This document shows, piece after piece, positions 5,740-15,754 of a stretch of DNA of 32,518 nt (position 1 is the stretch's first letter; each line of letters starts with the position of its first letter). Location: positions 1 through 32,518 of the IMG/VR virus record IMGVR_UViG_3300026078_000069; one strand, 5' to 3'. The stretch is from a virus. The position numbers were made by a program, and so were the translations under genes. A model generated the notes under the pieces. The model was not told the DNA's origin. It saw only the letters and a program-made list of their open reading frames with translations, and made no database searches.

Positions 5740-6549
5740 TTAGTGTCCCGCAAGTGTTCTTATCTCAGCCCAGTTACGGCCGTTTCCGCTATTGCGCAGC
5801 CACGTGATTTCTGTCGAGGTGAGAAAATCACCCTTTATATAGCCCCAGCGCGAGCACCCAACATCGGCTTTGAAAGATCCGCTGTTTGCGCCACCAATGC
5901 TGAAATTTATTGAGCTTTGTGTAGCCGTGACTAGCGCTACTGACGAGACGATGGGTGTGCCACCATCGATCTGCATGCGCAATTTCCCGTCTGCCGAGTC
6001 GCGCCATAGGCAGTAGAAATGCCAATTCGTTGTATCCGGCAGCGTGCCATCCGCCGTTACCCAAGTACTGTTTGATGAATCTCCACCATAGGCAGAGAGA
6101 CCGCCAGTCGTCTTCATCCACCAAAAAAATCCGCCATTTGGCGCAGGACCGCCTGCATATGTTCCGCCGCCGCACACACTTACTGTGTTGGCGTGGAATT
6201 TCATCCATCCAAACAGGCAATATTTTTGTGGCCCAGGAGATGAAGCCGGAACATCAAGGCCGTCATTTGTCGATCTCGTCTTCGATAGATATGAATTGTT
6301 AGCTGAACCCGCATACCACGCGAGATCGCCACTTCCGCGAAGTCCAGTTTCTGTGCCATTTGTGCCGGTAACTGAAAGATTATTTCCGTTTGCTCCGCCT
6401 GTTCGAGTTCCGCTAGATTCCGTAAGATCCCAATAGTCACCCTGACCACCACCCGCTATTGCAATCTTGTTGTAAATCGAAAGTGCCGTCGGATCGACGG
6501 TTGCGGCATGCGACATCATCATCATCTGCATGGCAATAGGCGTGCGCAT
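5740..6549 (-). CDS. LamG/concanavalin-like tail fibre or receptor-binding protein (269 aa)
   Basis: After an unusual Met-rich start, the protein reads as a lectin-like beta-sandwich: repeated Gly/Ser/Asn-rich strands and Trp/Tyr/Phe motifs such as FGWMKFHA, GGFFWWMK and WHFYCLWRDSADGKLRMQID. The last follows the pattern of LamG domains, which bind sugars at the cell surface. It follows the collagen-like fibre gene at once (TAGATG), suggesting that it is the distal binding module or a separate tip. It has no enzymatic motif. The family call rests on the strand pattern and context. Confidence 0.65.
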   Translation of the reverse strand: MRTPIAMQMMMMSHAATVDPTALSIYNKIAIAGGGQGDYWDLTESSGTRTGGANGNNLSVTGTNGTETGLRGSGDLAWYAGSANNSYLSKTRSTNDGLDVPASSPGPQKYCLFGWMKFHANTVSVCGGGTYAGGPAPNGGFFWWMKTTGGLSAYGGDSSNSTWVTADGTLPDTTNWHFYCLWRDSADGKLRMQIDGGTPIVSSVALVTATQSSINFSIGGANSGSFKADVGCSRWGYIKGDFLTSTEITWLRNSGNGRNWAEIRTLAGH

Positions 6550-7442
<893 letters not shown>

Positions 7443-7443
<1 letters not shown>

Positions 7444-7769
7444 CAGTACGCCCTCAACACAGCTATCGCGCGCATTGTGTTTAGAGTCGCGGCCACAGCA
7501 CGCGCAGTAGTGAAGTAGAGGTTTCCGCCCTCGATTACATCGTCGGTTGTGAGGTTCTTTGGGGGTGACGATCCACCGCCAGTAATGACCGTCGTATTGC
7601 CGACAACCGTTGTCGTCGTGTTCGGTCCGTAGATGTTCAGCACCTCGCGCGGATCGAGCACGCGGCCCTTGTACGTCAGATTGACACCCAACTCCGCGCC
7701 AACACCATCCGTGTCAACGGTGACGTAGCTTGAGGGTTTTCCGTAGACGGGGACACGGACGCGGGCCAT
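7443..7769 (-). CDS. Small tail-fibre assembly or base protein (108 aa)
   Basis: ATG 7769 is chosen over a TTG at 7799 that lies inside the 18-bp repeat. The protein begins [10 protein letters not shown], followed by a beta-rich N-terminus ([18 protein letters not shown]). It then has a Thr/Gly-rich linker and a short C-terminus with the common fibre-neck motif [20 protein letters not shown]. That motif is widespread in phage fibre proteins. The ribosome site is poor (CTGGA directly next to ATG), notable because the 18-bp repeat lies 24 bases upstream. It is first in the fibre-lysis gene block. Confidence 0.65.
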
Positions 7770-7793
7770 TCCAGAATTGCACAGGAACGGCGT

Positions 7794-7811
7794 CAACAAT
7801 CAAGGCTTCAA
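7794..7811 (-). repeat. 18-bp dispersed element, copy 1 (before fibre and lysis genes)
   Basis: On the - strand it reads TTGAAGCCTTGATTGTTG. Its first TGA is the stop codon of the 1506-residue virion protein. The next ATG (7769) lies 24 bases beyond its end. Confidence 0.85.
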
Positions 7812-10800
7812 CGTTTGTAAAGAGGTCCTTTGGGGACTTGTTCACGCAACCCGGGCACGCCCATCTTCACATCCTCAACGATGTTTCGAGGATTGCGGAA
7901 CCCTTGATGTGGGTCGTGCGCCGCCGCGTACTGTTGAACCGCAAGCGGAACAACCATGCTGCGAAGCTGATTGCCCATATTCTCAGCCAAGCCGCTGCGG
8001 TGGTGGTACTTCTGCGCCTTGTCCGCGGTTTCCATCCAGCGGGCCGGCTGATCGATGTATGGGACGTCAAGGCGCGCCATCGCCACAGCGTTGTCGGCCA
8101 GCGCATGCAGACCGGCATCAATGGAGTCCTTCTCTTTGCCGTAGTAGCTCTCGAATACGCGACGGAAGCCAGCGCCAGCCTGAACAATCTGCGTCGGCGC
8201 ACCGTGGAACGCCTCGGTACCAAGGTCGAACCCGCCAAAACGTCCCGTGTTCGCACGAATATCCTTGCCTTCGGCGTCCTTCTCCGGTTTCTTGTCTTTC
8301 GTCAAACCACCCAACACACCAGGGCCGAGCAAGTAGCCGATGGCCGCAAGGCCAATACCAACACCCTGCTTGTTGATGTTCTTCATGATGTAGTCGGCGC
8401 GCTCTGGCGTGATTTCCTTGCGCATTTCCAACAACGCTTTCGGCAAGCCTACGGTGTAACTGGTCGCTTCCTTGGCGATGTTCAGCGGGATCTTGCGGAT
8501 TGGGAAGATCGACTTGAACGCGAACGCCAGCGCCTTTTCGCCAGAGCCGCCACGCTCCAACTGCATCAGGAAATTGTTGATCTTGTCCGCAATGGCGTTT
8601 TTGCCCTGCATCTTCGCTTCAAGCGCATCCGCGTAGGCTTTTGCGCCGAGCATCGCTTCCGTGCTTGGCCGAGTCATGTACTCGACCACATCCGCATCCG
8701 ACATGCCTTGCTTCACCAGGGAATCGCGCAGCGCGTTACCGCGGAGCGTGTAGGAACGATAGAACTCCGGCTGCGAGGCAAATTCCTTGACCATCGCATG
8801 CGTGCGACCCGGGATACTGGTCAGCGTGCGGAATCCTTCACGGTATTCGCCCTGTTTGAACGAACTCGCAAGGTCGCCCATGAAATCGGTAAATTCGCCC
8901 GTGTGGTGTTCCTTCGTACCGAACTGCGCATCCAGATTGGACTGACCGTAGCGCAATTGCTCCAACGCACCTTTGAACGCCTTCCCGTGGCCTTTGATCG
9001 CCTGCAGCTCAGCTTGGAAGTTCAATCCCTGCCCGTGCCGCGGTGCTTGCTCTGCAATCTTCGACAGTCCGGGGATATGGCGCGCGAAAGACCCTACGGC
9101 GCCCTCCACGACCTTCGACAGATTCGTTCCGACAACCGCATAGGCCAGCTTCGGATAGACGTGCAGCGACGACAGGATCGCGCCCATGTGCAGGTTGTGC
9201 GCAATGTCCATCGTCTTGACGGGTAGACTTTCTGAGGCGCGCCGCTGTTTCGCGGCCATGCTTTCCAATTCGCGCTGCACCTTGTCGCGCTCGATCTGCA
9301 GCTTTCGCGTTTCCTCGTTGTAGACGATGGGTTCGCGCTTGGCTTTCTCAAAGTCGCCCGACTCGATACGACCGCGCTTCTCGTTGATCTGCTTCTGCAA
9401 CTGCTTCTGCCGAGTCACATTGCGCTGTGCGTCACCGGACAGGATGGACGCGATCTGTTCGCGCGACAGCCCGGTCGCTTCGCCGATATCGCCATGAATC
9501 GTGGCGATAGCATCCTTATCACCCGCCAATTCACGCGCCATCTGCTTGATGAGCGAACGGATATCATCGGCACGCGAGAATTTCGCATCCCGGCTCATCG
9601 TCGCGGGCTGCGCTTCGAGTCGCTTGGCGATGTCGAGCAGCTTCGCGCGCAGGTCCGCGTATTTTTCCGCAGGTTTTCGTCCGCTAGCACGCTGCGCCAG
9701 CTTCTTTTCTGCCTCGGCAAGACGGGTCGTCAGTTCTGCAATGCGCTCCTGCACACCAGCCGACAGCCGCTCTTTGCCGCTCAACGCTTGGATGTAGCGA
9801 GTCCACTTCGTGCGCAGTCCTTCGCGCGTGAACGTCTGTTGCCGAGCAATACCCGCTTGCGCCCACTCGTATCCGGCGTTCCGGTTCGCCTGCTCGTACT
9901 GGTTGAAAGCGTGGTCCACACGTTGCAAGTCGGCAAGCGCCGCCATATGTCCACGTTCATCGCCGGATTTCTGCGCTTCCAACGCACGGTTTACGGCTTC
10001 GTCGCGGGCATTCTCAAGATGCACCGCATGCAGCGCCATGATGTTCTGTTCTTCCGCAGTCAGCGGGCGTCCTTTGTCGGCCAATTCTTCCGTCAAGCGC
10101 TGGCCGATGCCGGGGTCCTTCGCTATCCGTTCGCGCGCCGTACCCTCGACGTTCTGTACGCTGCGCTTGCCTTCGGCCTGCACTGGCTCTTTGCCACGCA
10201 CCTGCTGCGATTCCTCGCGCATGGCGTTCTTTGTGCCGACGAGGTTTTCTGACGCCTCCTGCGGCTTCACTGGCTCGCTCGTAGGCTTCGGCGGCTCCGC
10301 GACCGGCTTGGCCTCGGCCTGCGTCTGCTCGTCCTTCCGCGGCGTTGCCACGCGCCCTGCGGCGGTCTGGAACGTGAGCCCCGGACCTTCGGCTAGATGC
10401 TGCAGATTCGACAACGCAAGGTCTTTCACAAGCCGCTCGTTGGACTTCGCCCAATCCGCAGGGAGGCCCATCTTATCGAGCCCATTCAACACGCGATCTT
10501 TGATCTTTCCCCACACCGAATCCGCCACGTCAGGATGCGACATGACGTACTCGGCGCTATGGCCGATCAGTTCCTCATTCACTGCGCCGGGCTTGGTGTT
10601 CGGATGAATCGCATCCTGCGCTTCGGCCAGCACTGGATGTGCGAGCGCGCCATCGGCGTCTTTCTTGCCCGCCAGTGTGCGCAGGTAGTTTCCGAGCCGT
10701 TCAACGCCGTTGTCGCCGAGGATGTTGCGCAGATTGGAATGGATCGCCTCGTGCGCGAGCACCGGGACAATACGGCCTTTCGGGGTGTTCTCAGGAACGA

Positions 10801-12328
10801 CCGTTGCTGAGCCGTCCTGCGAGTAGCCGCGCACACTGCCCTTGTCCTGTGACGACAGTTCGCCCGTGGTGTCCGCCAGAGGTGTGTTGTTCAAGTCCTC
10901 GCGGGACTGGAACTGCACACCGTTCTTTTCGAGCTTGGCGACCTGCTTTTCGCCCAACTCGTTGACTGCTTCGGCGCGACCGGATGCGGCGGATTCGTGG
11001 TTGTCGCCTTCCGGTTCGGCACGGCGGAACGGAACGGCTTCGTCCGCGGCCGGCCGCTCAGCCTCTACGGCTCGGACGGCGCCTTCTGGAATTTCTGCAG
11101 TTCCCGGTTCACCAACGCTTTCGCCTTGGCCGCGTCCTTCTGGCGCAGGCTCGCCGCCCACATCTGCCAACGGGTTTGGCACACCGCGATCAGGTAGCGT
11201 CCGAGTAGCTGTGGCGGAAGTTGCCAGTTCATCGGCCGGAATTGTACTCCTTACCGCTTCTGCAATCGGCTCGGCCACCTGAGTCTGACCTTCAGCATTA
11301 TCAGCCGCAGGTACAGGTTCGACACGATCCCCGCTAGGCGCCACATCGCTAGGAATTGCTTCTCGTCCACCTTGTTCCCCAGGAATTGCGGTGTCGATCA
11401 TGTCGCGCATACGTGCGATGAAATCCGCCCTTTGCTCTGGCGTCGCAGCGGCAAACGCTTCATGCAAAGGGGTCGCCGCCGCCCCGACCTGAGGGGGTGA
11501 ACGTTCCGGGACCGAGGCCGGATTCAGGGCTTCTTGGGGCGGCGGCGGTTGAACTGGTTCTTGTCCGGTCAGACGGCGCGTGACCGCATCGGCAACGTTC
11601 GTGACGGGATCAGGCGGTGTTTCCGTGCCGGCGCGCTGGCCGAGCGTGTCAGCAACGGCCTGTGTACGCGCCGCGGCGCGTTGCGCGGGCGATTCGGACG
11701 GGACCATGCCGGCGCCAGCGATCGAGCCGCCGACATCCGCGCCAATGGCGTAGGGGTCGAATACTTCGCCACCCTGCAGCGCGCGCGAGCCCGCACCAAG
11801 TGCCACGTTGGCCGGCGTCTGCAGCAACGCGCGTTGCAGGAAGTTGCGACCGAGGCCACCAATGCCCATCGACGCAAGTGTCTGCCCAGTACCAAGGCTG
11901 AGCGCCTTGTACGCATCCGGCAGATTGCCGCCGTCATTCAACTTCTGCGTTGCTTGGTCGCCGATGTTGTTCAGGCCGAACGTTGGCAGGTTCCCCACGA
12001 ATCCACCAACAGCTTCCGCAATCTTTCCTGCCGGCGTGGTCGGAGCCGCTGGCGCATTTTCCTGTACCCAATCGTTGAACGACTTTGCGCCGCCAAACAG
12101 TTGACCTTCGTTAGCCTCGCGGATGGCATCCGGCTCAAGCGGGTTGACCACGCGATTTGCGCCTGACAGCGCCAACGCCAAGGTGTTCGCTGTCCCACTG
12201 GCCGCCCTGCGGAGTGACCCCGCAACCTGGTCCGTGACTGACGGCTCGTCAACTGGCGTGAACTTCGACCAGTCGACCGGCGCCGAGTCATCCTCAACCG
12301 GCTTGAACTGGCTCCAATCGACGGTCAC
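7808..12328 (-). CDS. Giant internal virion/ejection protein with zinc metallopeptidase motif (1506 aa)
   Basis: The size and place (last of a series of internal proteins in a podovirus) point to an ejected virion protein. The N-terminus has two V-D-W-S-x-F-x-P-V repeats within 30 residues and a low-complexity Pro/Ala/Glu region to about residue 480. A metallopeptidase signature HEAIH is at 526-530 in a hydrophobic context (VPVLAHEAIH), with NEELIGH near 584 as a possible third ligand. Residues of about 740-1060 are mostly helical and Lys/Glu/Ala-rich with coiled-coil character. The C-terminal 400 residues hold hydrophobic segments (near 1325) like those in large polyvalent phage proteins. 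Presumably it crosses or remodels the envelope during DNA entry. Confidence 0.8.
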   Translation of the reverse strand: MTVDWSQFKPVEDDSAPVDWSKFTPVDEPSVTDQVAGSLRRAASGTANTLALALSGANRVVNPLEPDAIREANEGQLFGGAKSFNDWVQENAPAAPTTPAGKIAEAVGGFVGNLPTFGLNNIGDQATQKLNDGGNLPDAYKALSLGTGQTLASMGIGGLGRNFLQRALLQTPANVALGAGSRALQGGEVFDPYAIGADVGGSIAGAGMVPSESPAQRAAARTQAVADTLGQRAGTETPPDPVTNVADAVTRRLTGQEPVQPPPPQEALNPASVPERSPPQVGAAATPLHEAFAAATPEQRADFIARMRDMIDTAIPGEQGGREAIPSDVAPSGDRVEPVPAADNAEGQTQVAEPIAEAVRSTIPADELATSATATRTLPDRGVPNPLADVGGEPAPEGRGQGESVGEPGTAEIPEGAVRAVEAERPAADEAVPFRRAEPEGDNHESAASGRAEAVNELGEKQVAKLEKNGVQFQSREDLNNTPLADTTGELSSQDKGSVRGYSQDGSATVVPENTPKGRIVPVLAHEAIHSNLRNILGDNGVERLGNYLRTLAGKKDADGALAHPVLAEAQDAIHPNTKPGAVNEELIGHSAEYVMSHPDVADSVWGKIKDRVLNGLDKMGLPADWAKSNERLVKDLALSNLQHLAEGPGLTFQTAAGRVATPRKDEQTQAEAKPVAEPPKPTSEPVKPQEASENLVGTKNAMREESQQVRGKEPVQAEGKRSVQNVEGTARERIAKDPGIGQRLTEELADKGRPLTAEEQNIMALHAVHLENARDEAVNRALEAQKSGDERGHMAALADLQRVDHAFNQYEQANRNAGYEWAQAGIARQQTFTREGLRTKWTRYIQALSGKERLSAGVQERIAELTTRLAEAEKKLAQRASGRKPAEKYADLRAKLLDIAKRLEAQPATMSRDAKFSRADDIRSLIKQMARELAGDKDAIATIHGDIGEATGLSREQIASILSGDAQRNVTRQKQLQKQINEKRGRIESGDFEKAKREPIVYNEETRKLQIERDKVQRELESMAAKQRRASESLPVKTMDIAHNLHMGAILSSLHVYPKLAYAVVGTNLSKVVEGAVGSFARHIPGLSKIAEQAPRHGQGLNFQAELQAIKGHGKAFKGALEQLRYGQSNLDAQFGTKEHHTGEFTDFMGDLASSFKQGEYREGFRTLTSIPGRTHAMVKEFASQPEFYRSYTLRGNALRDSLVKQGMSDADVVEYMTRPSTEAMLGAKAYADALEAKMQGKNAIADKINNFLMQLERGGSGEKALAFAFKSIFPIRKIPLNIAKEATSYTVGLPKALLEMRKEITPERADYIMKNINKQGVGIGLAAIGYLLGPGVLGGLTKDKKPEKDAEGKDIRANTGRFGGFDLGTEAFHGAPTQIVQAGAGFRRVFESYYGKEKDSIDAGLHALADNAVAMARLDVPYIDQPARWMETADKAQKYHHRSGLAENMGNQLRSMVVPLAVQQYAAAHDPHQGFRNPRNIVEDVKMGVPGLREQVPKGPLYKR

Positions 12329-13320
12329 AGCGGCACCGGCTGCCCGTTCTGCACCACGTAGGTCTTGCCGTCAGGGCCGCGGAGTTTCTGGCCTTCTTTG
12401 TATGGGCTCGCGGCAACTTGGGTGGGAGCCTGCGGTGCGGATTGCGGCGCAGGAGAACTGCCGGAGAACGCACCTAGCACTCGGCCAAGCATCGACGGCT
12501 CGGGCGGTGGCGCTCCTAGCGTGCTGTCCACGTCATCGAACTTGTGTGCATCGGCGTAGGCCATCGCCGCATGATCCGCGTTCGCATACTCCGGGTGTCC
12601 GCTCTGGATACCCTGATACCGGAACTGTTGGAAGTTGCGGTAATCCTGGTCGTCCGGGAACAGCCGCGCTGCTTCGTCCTTCGTCAGTGTCGTGGGCTTG
12701 ACGGCAGGCTTCTGCGGCAATCCAACGCCCATGCCACGCTTCGCTGCCAGCGCGTTCGAGGCAGACGCCTGCGCGTTCTTCTCGCCGATCATGGCGCGGC
12801 CAAGGTCGGTCGGCGTCATCGTCTGACCGGTTGCATCGGCGTATGGATTGAATGATACGTTGTCAGCCACATGCGTGACCTGCAGCGGCTTCATGTCACC
12901 GACAGCGATCTGCCGGTTCATGCCGATGTCATCGCCACGCATTGCCGCATCGAGCGCGCTGTGCTGCGCCGCAAGCTTGCCCTGTCCGATCTGAGCCTCA
13001 GATGCGATGTTCGGGTTGTATCCTGCGCTGAAATTCGCGCCGAGAAAGGCGGCGGTCATCGGATCGACGCCGGAATCCTTGAGATTGCCAACGTAGCGGA
13101 TCCGTGCGTCGTTCTCTGCCTCGGCCTTCACTGCCTGCGCTACCCGCATACGCTCCTGCGCCAGCGCGTCACGCATGCGCGCGCCCTGGTAGGCGCCTTG
13201 CATCATCGCGGCATCGCGGCGTGCGCCGTTGCCCATGAGCGCGGCGCCGAGCGATCCCCAGCCATTGCCGGCGCCAGAGCCATAGCGGTTTTGCATGAGC
13301 TCACCATAGGAAACTGGCAT
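12325..13320 (-). CDS. Internal virion protein (331 aa)
   Basis: The ATG lies one base after the preceding stop, and the stop overlaps the next gene. The N-terminal 120 residues are Ala/Gly/Met-rich and helical. The middle contains KDEAARLFPDDQDYRNFQQFRYQG in outline. The C-terminus ends in the YKEGQKLRGPDGKTYVVQNG motif often seen at the ends of phage structural proteins. It has no membrane helix or enzyme motif. By position it is one of the ejection proteins that form the DNA-delivery channel or core; assignment is by context. Confidence 0.7.
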   Translation of the reverse strand: MPVSYGELMQNRYGSGAGNGWGSLGAALMGNGARRDAAMMQGAYQGARMRDALAQERMRVAQAVKAEAENDARIRYVGNLKDSGVDPMTAAFLGANFSAGYNPNIASEAQIGQGKLAAQHSALDAAMRGDDIGMNRQIAVGDMKPLQVTHVADNVSFNPYADATGQTMTPTDLGRAMIGEKNAQASASNALAAKRGMGVGLPQKPAVKPTTLTKDEAARLFPDDQDYRNFQQFRYQGIQSGHPEYANADHAAMAYADAHKFDDVDSTLGAPPPEPSMLGRVLGAFSGSSPAPQSAPQAPTQVAASPYKEGQKLRGPDGKTYVVQNGQPVPL

Positions 13321-13321
13321 G

Positions 13322-14056
13322 TCAGCTTCCGCCCTTTAAATAGCCGTATGGACCATAGCTGCCGGAGTTGATCAGCGTGCTCAGATAGTCAGGCGTCTGT
13401 GCGCCGGAAAGCTGATTCGCGTAGTCGTATTGGTTGCTCGAACCGGCGCCGCTTGCTGCGCCCAATAGGCTTGACCATCCGCCGCTTCCGCCATAGGCAC
13501 CTGCAGCGCCGTTAAGCAGTCCGCTTCCCACGTCAATCCACGGATTGCGCCGAACAGATTGCAGCTTCAGTTGGTCGAGAAAGTTTTGACCTGACGCCTT
13601 GCGCGCGATCAACCCAAGGTCATTGCCATAGTTGTCGATGTTGACGCGGTTGTTCTGCCGCTGCTGAGACGGCGCATTGATGCTCGACTGCAGGTCTGCC
13701 TGTTGATTTCCGAAATTCGTAATGCCCTGCGCCGCATTCGCGCCCGCCGTCTGATACGCCTGTGACACGGCGCCCGGAACCTGAAACACCTTTTGCGCCT
13801 GCCCAGCGTTCGCCTGCAGCACAGCCTGATTCGCAGCGAGCCCCGCGGCCTTTTCCTTCGTGTCAGTTTGCTGACCCTGCTGCTGGATCATCTGCGCCGT
13901 GCGCGCATCCGCTTGGTGCTGGAGGTTCTGCTGATTGCGAATCTGTTGCGCAAGCGCGTTGTCCTGCTTCTTCGCAGTCTGCTGCGTATTGTAGTAGCTC
14001 GCACCCGCGCCAAGCGCAGACAGCGCCAGAGGGACCCAAATCGCTTCCGACCCCAT
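13322..14056 (-). CDS. Glutamine-rich internal virion protein with N-terminal membrane-like segment (244 aa)
   Basis: ATG 14056 has GGAGGG seven bases upstream and follows the previous stop by one base; a longer in-frame version would run through the previous gene. A hydrophobic segment near the N-terminus (WVPLALSALGAGASYY) is followed by about 130 Gln/Ala-rich helical residues and a Gly/Tyr/Ser-rich tail. This is the shape of small podovirus ejection proteins such as P22 gp7 or T7 gp14, which insert in the envelope at infection. The similarity is architectural. Confidence 0.7.
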   Translation of the reverse strand: MGSEAIWVPLALSALGAGASYYNTQQTAKKQDNALAQQIRNQQNLQHQADARTAQMIQQQGQQTDTKEKAAGLAANQAVLQANAGQAQKVFQVPGAVSQAYQTAGANAAQGITNFGNQQADLQSSINAPSQQRQNNRVNIDNYGNDLGLIARKASGQNFLDQLKLQSVRRNPWIDVGSGLLNGAAGAYGGSGGWSSLLGAASGAGSSNQYDYANQLSGAQTPDYLSTLINSGSYGPYGYLKGGS

Positions 14057-14057
14057 C

Positions 14058-14720
14058 TCAATACCCTCCGTATCCGCCGTAGCCGCTACCACCGTAGCCG
14101 CCGCCATTGGTTCCAGAACCTGGTCCGAACAGCGGTGAGTAGACCTGCCCGTAGCCGTATAGCATCGCGTTCCGCGCCGTCTTCCGGTCCTGACTCTGTT
14201 GGTAGATGTCGTTGAAGTTGGAGAACGTGTCACCCAACTGGTTCGCGGTCGCCGTGCCCTGACCGGAAAGCAGGTTGTTTTGCAGTCCAAGCGCCGCCTG
14301 CTGGCTAATCGTCGTCGTGTCCGCACCGCTTTGCGCGAGGCCGAGCAACGTGTTTCGTGTCGTCTCGTCCTGGTTGCGCAGATTCGCCGCAGCCTGCTGC
14401 CCATAGTTCGAGGCTTGCAGTAGTCCCTTGTCGTAGTCCTGCGACAACTGCGTTCCTTCGGCCGCCTGCTGGCTTCCGCCAACAAGGCCAGAACGGGCAA
14501 GAGCGAATTTCAGATTCCGCTGTGCGATCGTATTCTGCCGGTTCAGATCGCCCGTGTAGTAGTTCGTCGTGTCCTGCTGCAGTTTGCTGTACTGCGCCTG
14601 CCGCTTTGGATCAGAGAAGATGCTGTTGATCGAGGCCGTCGAGGCAGCGATCTGCGCCTGCCGATCCTTTTCGGCCTGATTTGCCGCGTCTTGCGCGGAA
14701 TTGCTGCTGCCACCGCCCAT
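14058..14720 (-). CDS. Glutamine-rich internal virion protein with Gly-Tyr tail (220 aa)
   Basis: ATG 14720 overlaps the preceding stop (TAATG), with GAGGA as ribosome site. The body is helical and rich in Gln, Asn and Ala (for example ANLRNQDETTRNTLLGLAQS). The C-terminus is an aggregation-prone Gly/Tyr/Ser repeat (GGYGGSGYGGYGGY). It resembles other small ejection or core proteins of podoviruses. It is followed after one base by a similarly Gln-rich protein, so the two may be ancient duplicates or partner subunits. Confidence 0.7.
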   Translation of the reverse strand: MGGGSSNSAQDAANQAEKDRQAQIAASTASINSIFSDPKRQAQYSKLQQDTTNYYTGDLNRQNTIAQRNLKFALARSGLVGGSQQAAEGTQLSQDYDKGLLQASNYGQQAAANLRNQDETTRNTLLGLAQSGADTTTISQQAALGLQNNLLSGQGTATANQLGDTFSNFNDIYQQSQDRKTARNAMLYGYGQVYSPLFGPGSGTNGGGYGGSGYGGYGGY

Positions 14721-15208
14721 TACACAGTCCTCGAGTAGAGCGCTACATCTTGGCCTTGCAGGCCGTACTTGAACCACGTTCCCTCGCGCTTGAGCTTCAA
14801 TCCCCGCTCGTACCACTCCAATGCCTTCGTCCGGGACGCCAAGGCGTTCGTCTGCAGGCGCCGAGCGCCCATCTCGAACAACCCCTCCATCATCCAGCGC
14901 GAGGCTTTCGTGATCGCGCGCCAGCCGTCTTTCCAGCCATCGCACGATCCGACCATCCACGACTGCCACACGCCGGGAAGGACTTCGTGGTAGCCGCCCG
15001 CACACGCCGGGAGGTTGTCCGGCCCAAGCAACGTGAACTTCATGCCAGGCGTGTTCATGAAACCGATCGCCGCAACTTCCGGATCAAACTTCTCTGCCGG
15101 ATAGAACGCCATGTACTGCTCGATTTCGTCGGGCCGCATGCGCTCGCACAGGTAAAGCAAGTGCCAAGCACTGCAGGCGATCAGGTTGGATGGCGGTTTC
15201 GCGGGCAT
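14720..15208 (-). CDS. T7 gp13-like GNAT-fold internal virion protein (162 aa)
   Basis: Residues of about 50-160 follow an acetyltransferase-like pattern: a beta strand (MKFTLLGPDNLPACAGGYHEV), a W-x-S-W-M-V-G strand, a long helix, then L-x-T-N-A-L-A-S-x3-A-L-x-W-Y-E-R-G-L-K, the typical GNAT end. T7 gp13 and relatives have this fold and are needed for assembly of the internal core, with acetyl transfer not shown. It opens the internal-virion gene block. Its ribosome site is weak, and copy 2 of the 18-bp repeat ends 25 bases upstream of its ATG. Confidence 0.75.
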   Translation of the reverse strand: MPAKPPSNLIACSAWHLLYLCERMRPDEIEQYMAFYPAEKFDPEVAAIGFMNTPGMKFTLLGPDNLPACAGGYHEVLPGVWQSWMVGSCDGWKDGWRAITKASRWMMEGLFEMGARRLQTNALASRTKALEWYERGLKLKREGTWFKYGLQGQDVALYSRTV

Positions 15209-15233
15209 GAGGTGCAGCGTTCCAGAAATAGGC

Positions 15234-15251
15234 CAACAATCAAGGCTTCAA
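15234..15251 (-). repeat. 18-bp dispersed element, copy 2 (before internal virion genes)
   Basis: It is identical to copy 1 over all 18 bases. The first TGA in it is the stop codon of the gene before (15248-15250). The next ATG is 25 bases further on. Confidence 0.85.
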
Positions 15252-15754
15252 GCGGTCGGACGCGCATCGCGTAGGTAGGTCGTCACCGAGTACAGCGTCC
15301 ACTTCGCCGAGGCGTCAAACTTCACACGAAACGAGAATGACGGAGCGAACAAAGACATTGGAATAAATGTGCCGGGAAGTGTGTCAGCGTCAATGTTCCC
15401 AGCGGATGCAAACGCGCTCTTGTCGCGCTCGTCATAACCAATATCCACTGTCGCCAAAGCCTGTGATGATGTAACCAGATCGAAGCCAACGAGTAGCTTT
15501 GACGGGCCGGGCTGTCCATAGTCAAGCCACGGCCACTGAATCGTCGAGTTGAAGCTAGACACCCTCGTTAGATCGCCCGTGTAGTCAGTGTTTGCAGACT
15601 GATCGACCATCAACACATCATCGCCGGAGCGGATGTAGAGGTTCTCCGCCTCCTGCGCAAAGCCATCGACAGAGAATGGGAAGGTATACCGGCTCCACGC
15701 ACCAACTTCGCCAGTGCGGCTCAGGGTGTAAACGAAAACGGTCGTGTCAGTCAT
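15248..15754 (-). CDS. C-terminal-like segment of a tail nozzle protein (168 aa)
   Basis: The protein opens with TVFVYTLSRTGEVGAWSRYTFPF, followed by LYIRSGDDVLMVD and a W-P-W-L-D-Y-G-Q-P-G strand. In phages with a P22 gp10 or T7 gp12-like nozzle this pattern is recalled as the last part of the long beta-propeller protein, not as a separate chain. It lacks any N-terminal domain of its own. It starts ATGA with the preceding gene and ends inside repeat copy 2. I infer that it completes the nozzle formed with 17254-18606 and 18603-19739. Confidence 0.6.
   Translation of the reverse strand: MTDTTVFVYTLSRTGEVGAWSRYTFPFSVDGFAQEAENLYIRSGDDVLMVDQSANTDYTGDLTRVSSFNSTIQWPWLDYGQPGPSKLLVGFDLVTSSQALATVDIGYDERDKSAFASAGNIDADTLPGTFIPMSLFAPSFSFRVKFDASAKWTLYSVTTYLRDARPTA

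Noticed and set aside
7730-9226. A 498-residue open frame on the + strand
   Set aside because: It lies opposite the 1506-residue virion gene, has an Arg-rich, low-sense composition and no ribosome site. It is a by-product of GC-rich codon use on the other strand.
13322-14500. A long version of the Gln-rich protein (392 aa) and similar extensions at 15005, 16437 and 17456
   Set aside because: The extra N-terminal parts are Arg-rich shadows that run through the preceding genes; internal starts with good ribosome sites or stop-start overlaps are preferred.
7794-15251. Transposon or insertion-sequence ends as the source of the 18-bp repeats
   Set aside because: There is no transposase, no inverted terminal repeat and no target duplication; all copies have the same orientation and lie at gene ends.
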